DNA of 39,385 nucleotides from Acidobacteriaceae bacterium (GTDB lineage Bacteria > Acidobacteriota > Terriglobia > Terriglobales > Acidobacteriaceae): assembly GCA_031296325.1 (NCBI GenBank), contig JARLFY010000091.1:1-39385 (forward strand). The letters run 5' to 3'. The notes under the pieces were generated by a model. That model was not told the DNA's origin, ran no database searches, and saw only the letters and a list, made by a program, of their open reading frames with translations. The position numbers and the translations under genes were made by a program. Shown here in pieces: positions 25,689 through 34,997 of the stretch. The first letter of the stretch is position 1; the number at the start of each line of letters is the position of its first letter.

Positions 25689-26007
25689 TCTTCCTCTGTG
25701 CCTCGGTAAATCGTTATTGCTGATTCAAATTATTTGAATCGGCTGCCAATCTGCTCCCTCATGGTAAACGCGAATGCATAGATTCGTTCATAGCCTACGA
25801 TGGAACTTTCAGGCTAATTCAGATCTTCCCAAGCCAACTTGTTTGTCATAGCAGTACGAACGTAACGTTTCGATTCGCTACAGGGGTGTCACCGCCCGTC
25901 AATCTGCCGATGCATTCATCAACAATGCTCCTACGCAGGCAGAGTCGCCGAGGTGTATTATCTTCTCCTCAATCCAATCCGTCGCCTCCAAGCCTGCATT
26001 CAGAGCC
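25689..26007. other. 319-base divergent promoter region
   Basis: The region separates the divergent DUF4450-like and subtilase genes. It holds the palindrome at 25723-25741. No further gene, repeat or clear promoter consensus is visible in 25750-26007. Confidence 0.6.
25723..25741. promoter_or_regulatory. 19-bp perfect palindrome, candidate operator
   Basis: GATTCAAAT and ATTTGAATC are exact inverted copies around one T. The site is 34 bases upstream of the DUF4450-like ATG, where a repressor would overlap the promoter or leader. No regulator gene is adjacent. The symmetry is seen; operator function is inferred. Confidence 0.5.
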
Positions 26008-27612
26008 ATGCGGCGGCTCTCGGTTCTGCGCAGACTCATAGCTCTTGCCGGACTTCTCTTGGTCGGCCTCATTCTGACCGCTGCTCTGCGTGCGCGCGCC
26101 CAACAACTACCCAGCCCCGTTGGCGCTGCCGTTCCCCATCGCTATCTCATCGCCTATCGCAATAAATTCATCCCCGGCAACATCGAATCTCGCGTCCAGA
26201 CTGGCGGAGCCCGCATCGTTCGTCGCAATCCGAGCTTCGGCATCGCCGTCCTCGATGCCTCTTCGTCCAGCGACGAAGCTGCGACGATCACCGCCCTGCG
26301 CACCGATCCCAACGTCGAGTACGTCATCCACGACCGCATCCTCTCAGCGCATTCGCTGGTCCTGCGCGCAATCCTTCCCGCAACCATCGGCGTCACCGTC
26401 GGTACTCCGCCCACCACGCCCACGCTTCCGGTTACGTCTTTGACGCCCTACGATACCTATTACACCTCCACGCCGCAAAACTGGGCGGTCGTGCAGGCGG
26501 GCGGGTATGGAGCTGGCATCAGTGGGGGACTCTCCCACGGCCCATGGAACACCACAATGGGCGCGGGAGTTCGCATCGCAATTCTGGACAGCGGCGTCGA
26601 TGCCAACCACCCGGACATCGCCCCCAACCTCGCCTTGAATCTCTCCGAGATCGATCAGACTCCTGTCACCGGTCTGCCCAGCGCCTGCGACGATGGAACA
26701 GCGCAGGATCAGCAGGGCCACGGCACATGGACCGCATCGCTGGCCGCCGCTGCCATGGGATCAGGCACCGGTCTGCTCGTCGGCGTTGCTCCCGCAGCCA
26801 CAATCCTCAACATTAAAGTTCTGGAACGCTTGCCCGATCCTTCCAGCACGGCGACCGACATCGCCACACAGTGCAAGACCGGACAGGCCAGCGGTATGCT
26901 GAGTTGGGTTATTCAGGGCATTGAGGACGCCATTGCGCAGCACGCCAGCGTCATCAGCCTCTCGCTGGGAACGCTCGTCGATCTGGAGACGGGCGAAGGA
27001 GCAGGCCTACAGGCCACCTTCGATCGCGTCACTTATGCGGCAGATCAGGCCGGAGCTGTCGTCATTGCCTCGGCGGGCAACGATGGCGTCAATCTGGCCA
27101 ATCCCCGTTACATCGAACTCCCCGCACAGTCGCGCAGCGTTTTGGCGGTCGTCGCCTCCACCAATCCGGCCTGCGCAGAGAATCTTACCGACAAAGCAAC
27201 CTGCGTCCCCGGCCCTGTCACCCTGCCCTATTACAGCAACTATGGCGCGACGCTCAATGCCATCGCCGCACCTGGCGGAAGTTATCCTGACAGCCCATAC
27301 TCGGATGCAGAGAGCGGAGTCAGCGGATGGGTGCGCGGAGCCTGCTCGAACGGCCTCGCCAACACGACCGATGGGCTGCCCGCCGACAGCGCGCACAGCT
27401 TCGGCTGCTTCGACCTCGGTCACATCCAGTATGTTCAGGCCATCGGAACCAGCGCCTCGGCCCCGCTCGTTGCCGGAGCCGCCGCTCTACTGCGCGCCGC
27501 CAACCCCAGCTGGACTCCTGAACAGGTCATCGCCGCTCTGCGCTCCTCGGCCACCGTTACCCCCGGCATTCCCAACGCGCCACGGCTCAATCTAGCCGCC
27601 CTCCTGCCGTAA
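26008..27612 (+). CDS. Secreted subtilisin-like serine protease (peptidase S8)
   Basis: The 534-aa protein has a signal peptide (RRLIALAGLLLVGLILTAA, cut near RARAQ) and an inhibitor-like propeptide (HRYLIAYRNKF, FGIAVLDASS, DPNVEYVIHDRIL). The S8 catalytic domain follows with D194 in ILDSGVDANHPD, H238 in GHGTWTASLA and S482 in GTSASAPLVAGAAALL. VVIASAGNDGVN carries the oxyanion asparagine. The distance from His to Ser is about 244 residues, longer than in subtilisin, owing to an insertion around residues 390-475 with several cysteines. It is presumably an exported degradative protease that removes its own propeptide. A repeat element begins 15 bases after the stop. Confidence 0.9.
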   Translation: MRRLSVLRRLIALAGLLLVGLILTAALRARAQQLPSPVGAAVPHRYLIAYRNKFIPGNIESRVQTGGARIVRRNPSFGIAVLDASSSSDEAATITALRTDPNVEYVIHDRILSAHSLVLRAILPATIGVTVGTPPTTPTLPVTSLTPYDTYYTSTPQNWAVVQAGGYGAGISGGLSHGPWNTTMGAGVRIAILDSGVDANHPDIAPNLALNLSEIDQTPVTGLPSACDDGTAQDQQGHGTWTASLAAAAMGSGTGLLVGVAPAATILNIKVLERLPDPSSTATDIATQCKTGQASGMLSWVIQGIEDAIAQHASVISLSLGTLVDLETGEGAGLQATFDRVTYAADQAGAVVIASAGNDGVNLANPRYIELPAQSRSVLAVVASTNPACAENLTDKATCVPGPVTLPYYSNYGATLNAIAAPGGSYPDSPYSDAESGVSGWVRGACSNGLANTTDGLPADSAHSFGCFDLGHIQYVQAIGTSASAPLVAGAAALLRAANPSWTPEQVIAALRSSATVTPGIPNAPRLNLAALLP

Positions 27613-27626
27613 CGCAAGCGTGAGGA

Positions 27627-27744
27627 CTAGAGCATTTTCAACGATGGTGTAATGTATTGCACTGCGAGCAAAATGCGGGGATTCTTCGCTCCGCTCAGAA
27701 CGACAATATCATTCTGCATTACAGTAATCGTAAAAATGCCCTAG
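27627..27744. repeat. 118-bp palindromic element with CTAG ends
   Basis: The left end is CTAGAGCATTTTCAACGATG and the reverse complement of the right end is CTAGGGCATTTTTACGATTA, an imperfect ~28-bp terminal inverted repeat. The centre holds GATTCTTCGCT-CCGCTCAGAACGAC. Its right-hand CTAG is also the left CTAG of the next element. Degenerate copies occur at 10.08, 11.67, 13.42 and 15.5 kb. Confidence 0.7.
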
Positions 27745-27882
27745 TCCGTATCGGCATATAGCTCTTTTGTGATTGCAGTTGTGCTTGCTGTTTGTCATTC
27801 CGCAGCGTAGCGGAGGAATGACAAACAAAAGAGAGGCAACAGCAGCGTCACAAAGCAACGTGTATATGTCGATACGGCCTAG
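27741..27882. repeat. 142-bp palindromic element supplying the nuoN stop codon
   Basis: The ends CTAGTCCGTATCGGCATATA and (reverse complement of the right) CTAGGCCGTATCGACATATA match at 18 of 20 positions. The middle is the perfect stem TGTTTGTCATTCC / GGAATGACAAACA around the CGCAGCGTAGCGG core. The right-hand CTAG contains the TAG that ends nuoN. It could also act as the 3' hairpin of the nuo transcript. Confidence 0.8.
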
Positions 27883-29384
27883 CGAAGGCTGGCGCTGGCG
27901 AAGTTGGCCAGATGAAGAATGTGGTTGGGAAGAATGCCAAGCATTAGCACAGCCGCTGCGGCTAACGCGAGAGCGATTCCTGCCGGAACGCTGATAGCAA
28001 CTGCGGCGGGTGAGCTAAGCGACGCGCTCAGGTCCCCCGTGCTTGATCCGGCGGCGGACGGAAGAGCTTCCGTGGATTCTTCCGGCTTGGCATAGACCGA
28101 CGACAGCACTCGCAGGTAGTAGAAGCAGGCAACGCCGCTGTTGAGCAGGCCGATGATGACGATCCATACGTGTCCGGCTTGCAACGCTGCGTTGAAGACG
28201 TAGAACTTGCCGAAGAAGCCGCCGGTGAAGGGGATTCCGATCAGCGAGAGCAGGAAGAAGGCGAGTAACGCGGAGAGGATGGGGCGACGCAGAGCCAGAC
28301 TTTTGTAGTCTTCGATCGTGCGCAGGCTCTCGTTGTAGCCGCCGACCTGAGTGACGACCGCGAAGGCTCCAACGTTCATGGCGGCGTAGGCGGCGGTGTA
28401 GAAGCAGGCTGCGGAGATGCCAGCCGCCGGAAATGCGGTGAAGGCGACCAGCAGATAGCCCGCGTGGGCGATGCTGGAGTAGGCGAGCAGACGCTTGACG
28501 TCGTTCTGCTTGAGCGCGCCAAGGTTTCCGATGGTCATCGACAGCGCGGCCAGACCCCAGATCAGCAACGACCAGCGATGCTCCATCATCGGGAAGCCGG
28601 AGAAGGTGATGCGCAACAGAACCGCAAACGCAGCGGCCTTGGGCGCGGTTGACATCATTCCGACGACCGGTGCCGGCGCTCCCTGATAGACGTCCGGCGT
28701 CCAGACGTGGAAGGGTGCGGCGGAGACCTTGAAGCCGAGGCCGACGATCATCATACCCAGTGCTAGAAAGGCCATGTGCGGAGTCGCGCTGGTGGCAAGG
28801 CCGTGAGCGATTGCGGCGATCGCGGTCGATCCGGTAGATCCATAGGCCAGCGCGATGCCGTAGAGAAAGAAGGCTGTGGCGAAGGAGCCCAGCAGAAAGT
28901 ATTTGATGGAGGACTCGACCGCTGTGCCTTGGCCCTTGCGGAAGCCCGCCAGAATGTAGGTCGAGATCGAAGAGATCTCCAGTCCGATGAAGACCATCAG
29001 CAGTTCGACCGAGCAGGTCATCAGCATCATGCCGACGGCTCCGAACAGAACCAGAGCGAAGTACTCCCCGGCAAGGTTGACGTGGCCTTCAAAGTAGTCG
29101 AGCGAACCGAGCAGCGTCGCCAGAACGACCGCAGCAATCAGCAGGTGAAAGAATACGCTGAAGGCATCGACCTGAATGCTGCCGCTGAAGGCGGTGAGCG
29201 TACCGAGGCGAAGCTGGTAGTAGCTGATAAACCCGGCAGCCGTAGTCCCCGCAATGGCCAGCCAGCCGAGCGGCTTGCGGCTAGTTCCAGGCTTGAGAAC
29301 GGCCTCAACGAGCATGAGGAGAACGCCGACCAGAGTGAGAACGTATTCGGGCAGAAGCGCGATTACGGAGGGGGAAAGATTCAT
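27879..29384 (-). CDS. nuoN: NADH-quinone oxidoreductase subunit N
   Basis: NuoN is one of the three antiporter-like proton-pumping subunits of complex I. The 501-aa protein consists almost entirely of membrane helices, with the Mrp-type core [59 protein letters not shown] and [14 protein letters not shown], which include the conserved lysines of the proton path. The ATG overlaps the nuoM stop (TAATG). The last codon and TAG lie in the CTAG end of a repeat element, so the C-terminus may have been altered by its insertion. It is the last gene of the cluster. Confidence 0.95.
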   Translation of the reverse strand: MNLSPSVIALLPEYVLTLVGVLLMLVEAVLKPGTSRKPLGWLAIAGTTAAGFISYYQLRLGTLTAFSGSIQVDAFSVFFHLLIAAVVLATLLGSLDYFEGHVNLAGEYFALVLFGAVGMMLMTCSVELLMVFIGLEISSISTYILAGFRKGQGTAVESSIKYFLLGSFATAFFLYGIALAYGSTGSTAIAAIAHGLATSATPHMAFLALGMMIVGLGFKVSAAPFHVWTPDVYQGAPAPVVGMMSTAPKAAAFAVLLRITFSGFPMMEHRWSLLIWGLAALSMTIGNLGALKQNDVKRLLAYSSIAHAGYLLVAFTAFPAAGISAACFYTAAYAAMNVGAFAVVTQVGGYNESLRTIEDYKSLALRRPILSALLAFFLLSLIGIPFTGGFFGKFYVFNAALQAGHVWIVIIGLLNSGVACFYYLRVLSSVYAKPEESTEALPSAAGSSTGDLSASLSSPAAVAISVPAGIALALAAAAVLMLGILPNHILHLANFASASLR

Positions 29385-30943
29385 TAGCGCGCTCCTCCTG
29401 TGGTCGTTTGCAATGAGGTGACTTGTAGGGTTGTAGGTGTGGCAGGGGAGAGAACCGCTGCATTTACCGCTGTTCCGTATGTATCGATGGCGCGAGTCCA
29501 GATTGAGGGAGCAAGGCCCATTGCGAGGAAGAGCGCGACCAGAGGCCAGAGCGCGAGGTGTTCGCGGGTGTCAAGATCCCAGCCCGCGACGGCCTGCGGC
29601 TTGGAACCAAGGTCGCAGTAGAAGACGCGCTGTAGCATTCGCATCATGTAGGCTGCGCTGAGAATTACGCCGGTGGTCGCGAGTGCCGTCAGGATGTGCC
29701 GATGCGCGAAGGGCGATTGCATGGAACCGGAGAGGATCAGAAACTCTCCGACGAAGCTGTTCAGCATGGGCAGGCCGATGATCGAGAGCGTGGTAATGGC
29801 GTACAGAGTGACGATCCACGGCAGCTTCTGCGCCAGACCGCCGTACTCGCGGATGTCGTAAGTTCCATAGCGCTCGTAGAGCAGGCCCAGCAACATGAAG
29901 AACGCGCCGCCGGAGATGCCGTGGTTCAGAATCTGGTAGATGCCGCCGTCTAGGCCCGCAATGGTGAAGGTAAAGATTCCCAGCGTGATGAAGCTGAGGT
30001 GGCCGAGCGTGGAATATGCGGCGAGTTGCTTGAGATCGTTCTGCACCAAAGCGAGCAGTGATCCGTAGACGATGCCGATAACCGCAAGCGCGATCATCAG
30101 CGGTGCAATGCGGTGTGACTGCTCGGGGAAGATTGCGAACGAAAAGCGCAGGATGGAGTAGAGAGCGGTCTTGCCCGCAAGCACCATGACGGCCGCCGTC
30201 GGAGCTTCGCAGATTGCATCCACCAGCCATCCATGCAGCGGGAAGACGGGAATCTTTACCGAGAAGGCGAGCAGAAAGCCGAGTGAGGCGATCCATAGCG
30301 CGGAGGAGCTGGGCGAGATGGCGTGTTGCGCGGCGAGATCGGCCAGCTTCGGCAGGTCGAAGGTTCCGGTCTTCGCATAGACCCACAGCATCGCAACCAG
30401 AAGCAGCGCCGAGGGGATGAAGGCGTAGAGGAAGTACTTGATCGCTGCGAGGCGCCGCCGCTTGGTGCGTCCGAAGGTGGAGATCAGAATCGCCATCGGG
30501 ATCAGAGACATCTCCCAGAAGGCGTAGTAGAGGAACAGGTCGAGCGAGACAAAGATGCCCATCATCGCGACCTGCTGTAGCAGAAAGAGGACGTAGAAGA
30601 GCTTTTTGCGGCTGTCGATGGCGCGCCAGGAGATCAGCACTCCGAGCGGAGCAAGCAGGCCGGTCAGCACCATCAGCCACATCGAGAGGCCGTCGACGCC
30701 GAGGTGATAGCGAATGACGGGCGAGGCGATCCACGGCAGATTCTGCTCAAACTGGAAGACGCCAGACGGACTCGCATAGGAGTAGTGGAACGGCAGATGC
30801 AACGTCAGCAGAAAAGTGAAGAGCGTGACGGCGAGAGCGGCCCATTGCATGGTCTTGCCGCGATCCGGCAGTAGCGCCAGAAGCAGCGCTCCAGCCAGCG
30901 GGACGAAGACGATGAGGGTCAGAATGATGTGGTCGATGTTCAT
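29384..30943 (-). CDS. nuoM: NADH-quinone oxidoreductase subunit M
   Basis: NuoM is an antiporter-like, proton-pumping membrane subunit of complex I. The 519-aa protein shows [19 protein letters not shown], the glutamate-bearing [42 protein letters not shown] with the conserved lysine, [17 protein letters not shown] and [15 protein letters not shown] chose ATG 30943 ([13 protein letters not shown]) because GAGGA lies five bases upstream; an ATG at 30979 would add twelve residues overlapping the nuoL end. Its stop shares a base with the nuoN start. Confidence 0.95.
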   Translation of the reverse strand: MNIDHIILTLIVFVPLAGALLLALLPDRGKTMQWAALAVTLFTFLLTLHLPFHYSYASPSGVFQFEQNLPWIASPVIRYHLGVDGLSMWLMVLTGLLAPLGVLISWRAIDSRKKLFYVLFLLQQVAMMGIFVSLDLFLYYAFWEMSLIPMAILISTFGRTKRRRLAAIKYFLYAFIPSALLLVAMLWVYAKTGTFDLPKLADLAAQHAISPSSSALWIASLGFLLAFSVKIPVFPLHGWLVDAICEAPTAAVMVLAGKTALYSILRFSFAIFPEQSHRIAPLMIALAVIGIVYGSLLALVQNDLKQLAAYSTLGHLSFITLGIFTFTIAGLDGGIYQILNHGISGGAFFMLLGLLYERYGTYDIREYGGLAQKLPWIVTLYAITTLSIIGLPMLNSFVGEFLILSGSMQSPFAHRHILTALATTGVILSAAYMMRMLQRVFYCDLGSKPQAVAGWDLDTREHLALWPLVALFLAMGLAPSIWTRAIDTYGTAVNAAVLSPATPTTLQVTSLQTTTGGAR

Positions 30944-30950
30944 CGTTTCC

Positions 30951-32924
30951 TCATAGGTGTGCCCATAGCGAGCTGCCAAAGATCATTACCGCCATTACGA
31001 CGGCGGCGCCGATGGCGAGCCATCCAGCGTAGGAGCGAATGTTGCCAGAGATCTGGGCCCGAGTGAGCCAGGCGAAACCGCGAACCGTCGTTCCCGCTGC
31101 ACGGCCCGAGCCATTGACGACACCGCGTTCAAAGATGAGTTCCATGATGCCGCGTGTGAACATCAGCAAGGGAGTCACCAGATAGATGTTGTAAAACTCA
31201 TCGACCCAGTACTTGTTGCTGAGGATGGCGTAGGCAGGGCGATTGCGTTGCGCGATGGCGTTGGCTGTGCCCGGCTTTTTGTAGTAGAAGACGTAGGCAA
31301 AGCAGAAGCCGAGGGCTGCAACAAGAACGGAGATCGCAGCAAGAATAAGTTCGAGGCCGTGGCCTGTGGTCGATACGGCGGCCTCGGCTGCGGGGTTTGA
31401 GAAGACGGGATCAAGGAAATGCTCGAAGGCATTGTTGCCGCCGAGCGCAGCGGGGATGCCGACCCATCCGCCAACCACCGAGAGAATAGCGAGAATCACA
31501 AGAGGAAGCAGCATGATCCACGACGACTCGTGAACGCTATGCTGGCCGTCGCCGTGCTGGTCGATGCGCGACTCGCCGAAGAAGGTCTTGAACCAGAGGC
31601 GGAACATGTAGAACGAGGTCATGCCTGCGGTGAGGAGTCCGACCAGCCACAAAGCGATGTGCAGTGGGTTAGGCGAGGTGAAGGCGCGGTAGAGAATCTC
31701 GTCCTTGGAGAAGAAGCCAGCAAAGGGAGGAATGCCTGCGATGGCGAAGACTCCCGCGCTCATCGTCCAGAAAGTGATGGGAGTACGGGTGCGTAGCCCG
31801 CCCATCTTGCGCATGTCCTGCTCGCCGGAGAGGGCGTGGATCACCGATCCGGCGGCGAGGAAGAGCAGCGCCTTGAAGAAGGCGTGCGTCAACAGATGAA
31901 AGATGCCTGCGGCGTAGGCTCCCACTCCGCAGGCCAAGAACATGTAGCCGAGCTGCGAGATGGTGGAGTAGGCCAGAACGCGCTTGATGTCGTGCTGCAC
32001 CATGCCGATGGATGCGGCGAAGATCGCCGTAGCCGCGCCGATGGTGGCAACGACCGAGAGCGCCAACGGTGAGCTGTTGAAGAGTACGTGGCAGCGCGCA
32101 ACCATGTAGACGCCCGCCGTCACCATCGTCGCGGCGTGGATCAGTGCGGAGACCGGCGTGGGGCCTTCCATCGCGTCGGGCAGCCAGATGTAGAGCGGAA
32201 TCTGCGCCGACTTGCCTGCTGCGCCGAGGATCAGAAGAAGGCATATCGCAGGCAGGAAGTGCGCTCCCTGCGCCTGCCATCCGGGATGCTGCGCGACGGT
32301 GTCAAAGACCTGCGAGAAGCTCAAGCTGCCGAAGTGAACGATGAGCAAAAACATCGCGAGCAGAAAGCCAAAGTCTCCGATGCGATTGACGATGAAGGCT
32401 TTCTTGCCAGCATCCGCCGCAGATTTTTTCTTGAAGTAGAAGCCGATCAGCAGGTACGACGCGAGGCCAACGCCCTCCCAGCCGACGAAGAGCAGCAGGA
32501 AGTTGGAGGCCAGAACCAGCACCGACATGAAGAACATGAACAGGTTCAGGTAGGCGAAGAAGCGCCAGTAGCCCTCTTCGTGCGCCATGTAGCCGACCGA
32601 GTAGATGTGGATGAGGAAGCCCACTCCGGTGACGACCGTGAGCATGATCAGCGTGAGGTGATCGACCGTGAGGGTGAAGTCCACCGTAAAGTCCGTGATG
32701 GCGATCCACGGACGGCTGATGGTCTCGATCACGCCCGACGCGCCTGCGGAACACATCGTCGCCCACAGCCACGCAACCAGCGCGGCGGGCAGAGCGGTAA
32801 AGAACAGCGCAACGGCGCTAACGGTAGTGCGCGGCAGCTTGCGGCCCAGCGTCCCGTTGATCAGGAAGCCGGCGAAGGGAAGCAGCGGAATGAACCAGAG
32901 ATAACTCGTGGGCATTGGGTTCAT
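30951..32924 (-). CDS. nuoL: NADH-quinone oxidoreductase subunit L
   Basis: NuoL is the distal antiporter-like proton-pumping subunit with the long lateral helix. From ATG 32924 it is 657 aa, beginning [20 protein letters not shown]. Key segments are [39 protein letters not shown] with the conserved glutamate, [34 protein letters not shown], and [17 protein letters not shown]. The start overlaps the nuoK stop by four bases (ATGA); a longer frame to 33068 lies inside nuoK and reads as arginine-rich nonsense. Confidence 0.95.
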   Translation of the reverse strand: MNPMPTSYLWFIPLLPFAGFLINGTLGRKLPRTTVSAVALFFTALPAALVAWLWATMCSAGASGVIETISRPWIAITDFTVDFTLTVDHLTLIMLTVVTGVGFLIHIYSVGYMAHEEGYWRFFAYLNLFMFFMSVLVLASNFLLLFVGWEGVGLASYLLIGFYFKKKSAADAGKKAFIVNRIGDFGFLLAMFLLIVHFGSLSFSQVFDTVAQHPGWQAQGAHFLPAICLLLILGAAGKSAQIPLYIWLPDAMEGPTPVSALIHAATMVTAGVYMVARCHVLFNSSPLALSVVATIGAATAIFAASIGMVQHDIKRVLAYSTISQLGYMFLACGVGAYAAGIFHLLTHAFFKALLFLAAGSVIHALSGEQDMRKMGGLRTRTPITFWTMSAGVFAIAGIPPFAGFFSKDEILYRAFTSPNPLHIALWLVGLLTAGMTSFYMFRLWFKTFFGESRIDQHGDGQHSVHESSWIMLLPLVILAILSVVGGWVGIPAALGGNNAFEHFLDPVFSNPAAEAAVSTTGHGLELILAAISVLVAALGFCFAYVFYYKKPGTANAIAQRNRPAYAILSNKYWVDEFYNIYLVTPLLMFTRGIMELIFERGVVNGSGRAAGTTVRGFAWLTRAQISGNIRSYAGWLAIGAAVVMAVMIFGSSLWAHL

Positions 32925-33223
32925 AGTTTCATCAGGTCGATCTCGTCGACGTTCAGCGTCTGACGGCTGCGGAAGATGGAGATGATGATGGCGAGTCCGA
33001 CCGCAGCCTCTGCGGCGGCGACGACCATCACGAAGAATACGAAGATCTGTCCGGCGACCTGATGCCACATGTGGGCGAAGGCGACGAAGGTCAGGTTGAC
33101 GGCGTTCAGCATCAGCTCAATCGAGATGAAGATCGTAATCACGTTGCGCTTGATGAGGAACGCGGCGATGCCGATGGAGAACAACATCGCGGCCAGGATG
33201 AGATAGTACGCGGTGGGCACCAT
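32921..33223 (-). CDS. nuoK: NADH-quinone oxidoreductase subunit K
   Basis: NuoK is a three-helix membrane subunit that contributes glutamates to the complex I proton channel. The 100-aa protein reads [19 protein letters not shown], then [22 protein letters not shown] with the conserved Glu, and [19 protein letters not shown] with the second. Its ATG overlaps the stop of the 36-aa ORF (TAATG), whose Gly-Gly-encoding GGTGGA may serve as its ribosome binding site; its stop overlaps nuoL. Confidence 0.96.
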   Translation of the reverse strand: MVPTAYYLILAAMLFSIGIAAFLIKRNVITIFISIELMLNAVNLTFVAFAHMWHQVAGQIFVFFVMVVAAAEAAVGLAIIISIFRSRQTLNVDEIDLMKL

Positions 33224-33333
33224 TACTTATGTCCACCCTTCTTCTTGCAACATGAACCCGGAGTGAATGCGCCGATAAGAGCGGTCACCACGCCAGCGAT
33301 GATTGCAATCCAGCATGCAAAGGGGATGCCCAT
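33223..33333 (-). CDS. Small single-helix membrane protein between nuoJ and nuoK (36 aa)
   Basis: ATG 33333 opens a 36-codon frame: one hydrophobic helix ([17 protein letters not shown]) followed by [13 protein letters not shown]. It starts two bases after the nuoJ stop and has an excellent ribosome binding site (GGAAGGAG, eight bases before ATG). Its TAA overlaps the nuoK ATG (TAATG). The tight packing on both sides and the Cys-Cys/poly-Lys tail argue for a translated, coupled gene. By the positive-inside rule the lysine tail faces the cytoplasm. It may be an accessory or assembly factor of complex I; I know no named family. It is too short for ordinary gene finders. Confidence 0.7.
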   Translation of the reverse strand: MGIPFACWIAIIAGVVTALIGAFTPGSCCKKKGGHK

Positions 33334-33335
33334 GG

Positions 33336-33842
33336 TTATTGCTCCTTCCGCGCGAGCACGACTGCGCCGAGAATGGCGACGAGGATGAGGATCGAGGTGA
33401 CCTCGAACGGCAGCAATTGGCGGGTGAAGAGCATCGCGCTGACGTCGGCGATGTTGTCGGCGGCGTTGCTCAGGTCTCCGCCAATGTTGGAGGTCATCAG
33501 CGCACTGCGCTCCGAGAGAAAGACGAAGCTGAGCAGGCAGAAGATCGCGGCGGCTCCAGGGATGCCGACCGCGTAGGCCGCGCGACTGCCGTTGGTGCGA
33601 TGTTCCTCGCCTGCGTTCAGCAGCATGATGACGAAGATGAACAGCACCATAATGGCGCCCGAGTAGACAATGACCTGCGCTGCGGCGAGAAACTCTGCGC
33701 CCAGCGACCAGTAGAGCACCGCCAGCGACATCATCACAACGACCAGCGAGAGCGCGCTGTGGATGGGGTGACGCTGGTAGAGCAGATTCAATGCTCCGCC
33801 CAGGGCCAGTGCGCCAAAGATGATGAAGAGTGCCAGTTGCAT
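33336..33842 (-). CDS. nuoJ: NADH-quinone oxidoreductase subunit J
   Basis: NuoJ is a five-helix membrane subunit next to the quinone site and the first proton channel. The 168-aa protein has NLLYQRHPIHSALSLVVVM and the conserved EFLAAAQVIVYSGAIMVLFIFVIMLL segment with its pi-bulge tyrosine. It follows nuoH after an 82-base gap in which no nuoI can be read. The end of the gene carries the ribosome binding site of the 36-aa ORF. Confidence 0.96.
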   Translation of the reverse strand: MQLALFIIFGALALGGALNLLYQRHPIHSALSLVVVMMSLAVLYWSLGAEFLAAAQVIVYSGAIMVLFIFVIMLLNAGEEHRTNGSRAAYAVGIPGAAAIFCLLSFVFLSERSALMTSNIGGDLSNAADNIADVSAMLFTRQLLPFEVTSILILVAILGAVVLARKEQ

Positions 33843-33924
33843 GGGTTCCGTCGATCCTTCGTAGTGCGTAGATACGGCTATTGAGTGTCGAGTCGGTGTC
33901 TAGTGATTGTAAAGCAGTGCGGCG

Positions 33925-34983
33925 CTATCCCCGCATTGCGAGTATAAAACTGGTGGCAATAATGTTGGCCATGGCGAGCGGCAGCAGAAACTTCCAGCCG
34001 AAGCCCATCAGTTGGTCGTAACGGAAGCGGGGCAATGTGGCCCGCACCCAGATGTAGAGAAACAGGAATCCAAAGACCTTGGCGACAAACCAGAAGACCG
34101 GCAGGATCGCCTGCACGACCGCGCCGCCGAAGGCTGGAATGAGATGGCCAAAGGGACTGGATGCGCCGCCGAAGAAGAGCAGCGTGGCCAGGCAGCTCAC
34201 CGTAATCATGTTGGCGTACTCGGACATGAAGAACATGGCAAACTTCATGGAACTGTACTCGGTGTTGTATCCGGCGACCAGTTCCGTCTCGGCCTCGGGC
34301 AGATCGAAGGGCGCGCGATTGGTCTCGGCGTAGGCTGCCATCAGATAGATGAAGAAGCCGACGAACTGCAATCCGCCAAAGAAATTCCAGGAGAGCATGC
34401 CGTGCGCAGACTGGCTATCGACGATGACGCGCAGGTTCAACGACTGTGCGCGCAGTACAACGCCAACCAGCGAGAGGCCGAGGGCAAGCTCGTAGCTGAT
34501 GACCTGCGCGGTCGAACGCAGCGAACCGAGCAGCGAGTATTTATTGTTCGACGACCAACCGGAGAGGGTGATGCCGTATACGCCAATCGACGTGATGCCG
34601 AGGATGACCAGTAGGCCGATGTTGACGTTGGCGATCTGGAAGAGATCCACGCCATGAACGCGCGTAACTGCTCCAAACGGAACAACGGCGATAGAGACCA
34701 GCGCGCAGCCCAGAGCCAGAATCGGCGCCAGAATATACAGCGGACGCTCCACCGCGAGCGGCATCATGTCTTCCTTGAGGAAGAGTTTTGCCCCGTCGAC
34801 CAGCGGCTGGAGCAGGCCGAAGGGCCCGACTCGGCTGGGTCCCCAGCGATTCTGTATGCGGCCCAGCAGTTTGCGCTCAAGCAGCACGGTGTAGGCCACC
34901 GCCATCAGCGTAATGACCAGAACAACCGCAACCTTGAGCACGCTCAGGAGCAGGAAGACTTCGATATTGGTTAGATGGCTCAA
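33925..34983 (-). CDS. nuoH: NADH-quinone oxidoreductase subunit H
   Basis: NuoH forms the membrane side of the quinone-binding pocket. The 352-aa, eight-helix protein contains LLERKLLGRIQNRWGPSRVGPFGLLQPLVDGAKLF and YAETNRAPFDLPEAETELVAGYNTEYSSMKF, the two most conserved loops of the family. The start codon is TTG at 34983 (TTG-AGC-CAT), since no ATG precedes the first helix. It begins 14 bases after the nuoG stop. Confidence 0.94.
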   Translation of the reverse strand: MSHLTNIEVFLLLSVLKVAVVLVITLMAVAYTVLLERKLLGRIQNRWGPSRVGPFGLLQPLVDGAKLFLKEDMMPLAVERPLYILAPILALGCALVSIAVVPFGAVTRVHGVDLFQIANVNIGLLVILGITSIGVYGITLSGWSSNNKYSLLGSLRSTAQVISYELALGLSLVGVVLRAQSLNLRVIVDSQSAHGMLSWNFFGGLQFVGFFIYLMAAYAETNRAPFDLPEAETELVAGYNTEYSSMKFAMFFMSEYANMITVSCLATLLFFGGASSPFGHLIPAFGGAVVQAILPVFWFVAKVFGFLFLYIWVRATLPRFRYDQLMGFGWKFLLPLAMANIIATSFILAMRG

Positions 34984-34997
34984 GGTCTCTCTCTGGT

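Noticed and set aside
32924-33068. Longer nuoL start
   Set aside because: The added 48 residues are arginine-rich out-of-frame nuoK; the ATG at 32924 overlaps the nuoK stop in the usual way.
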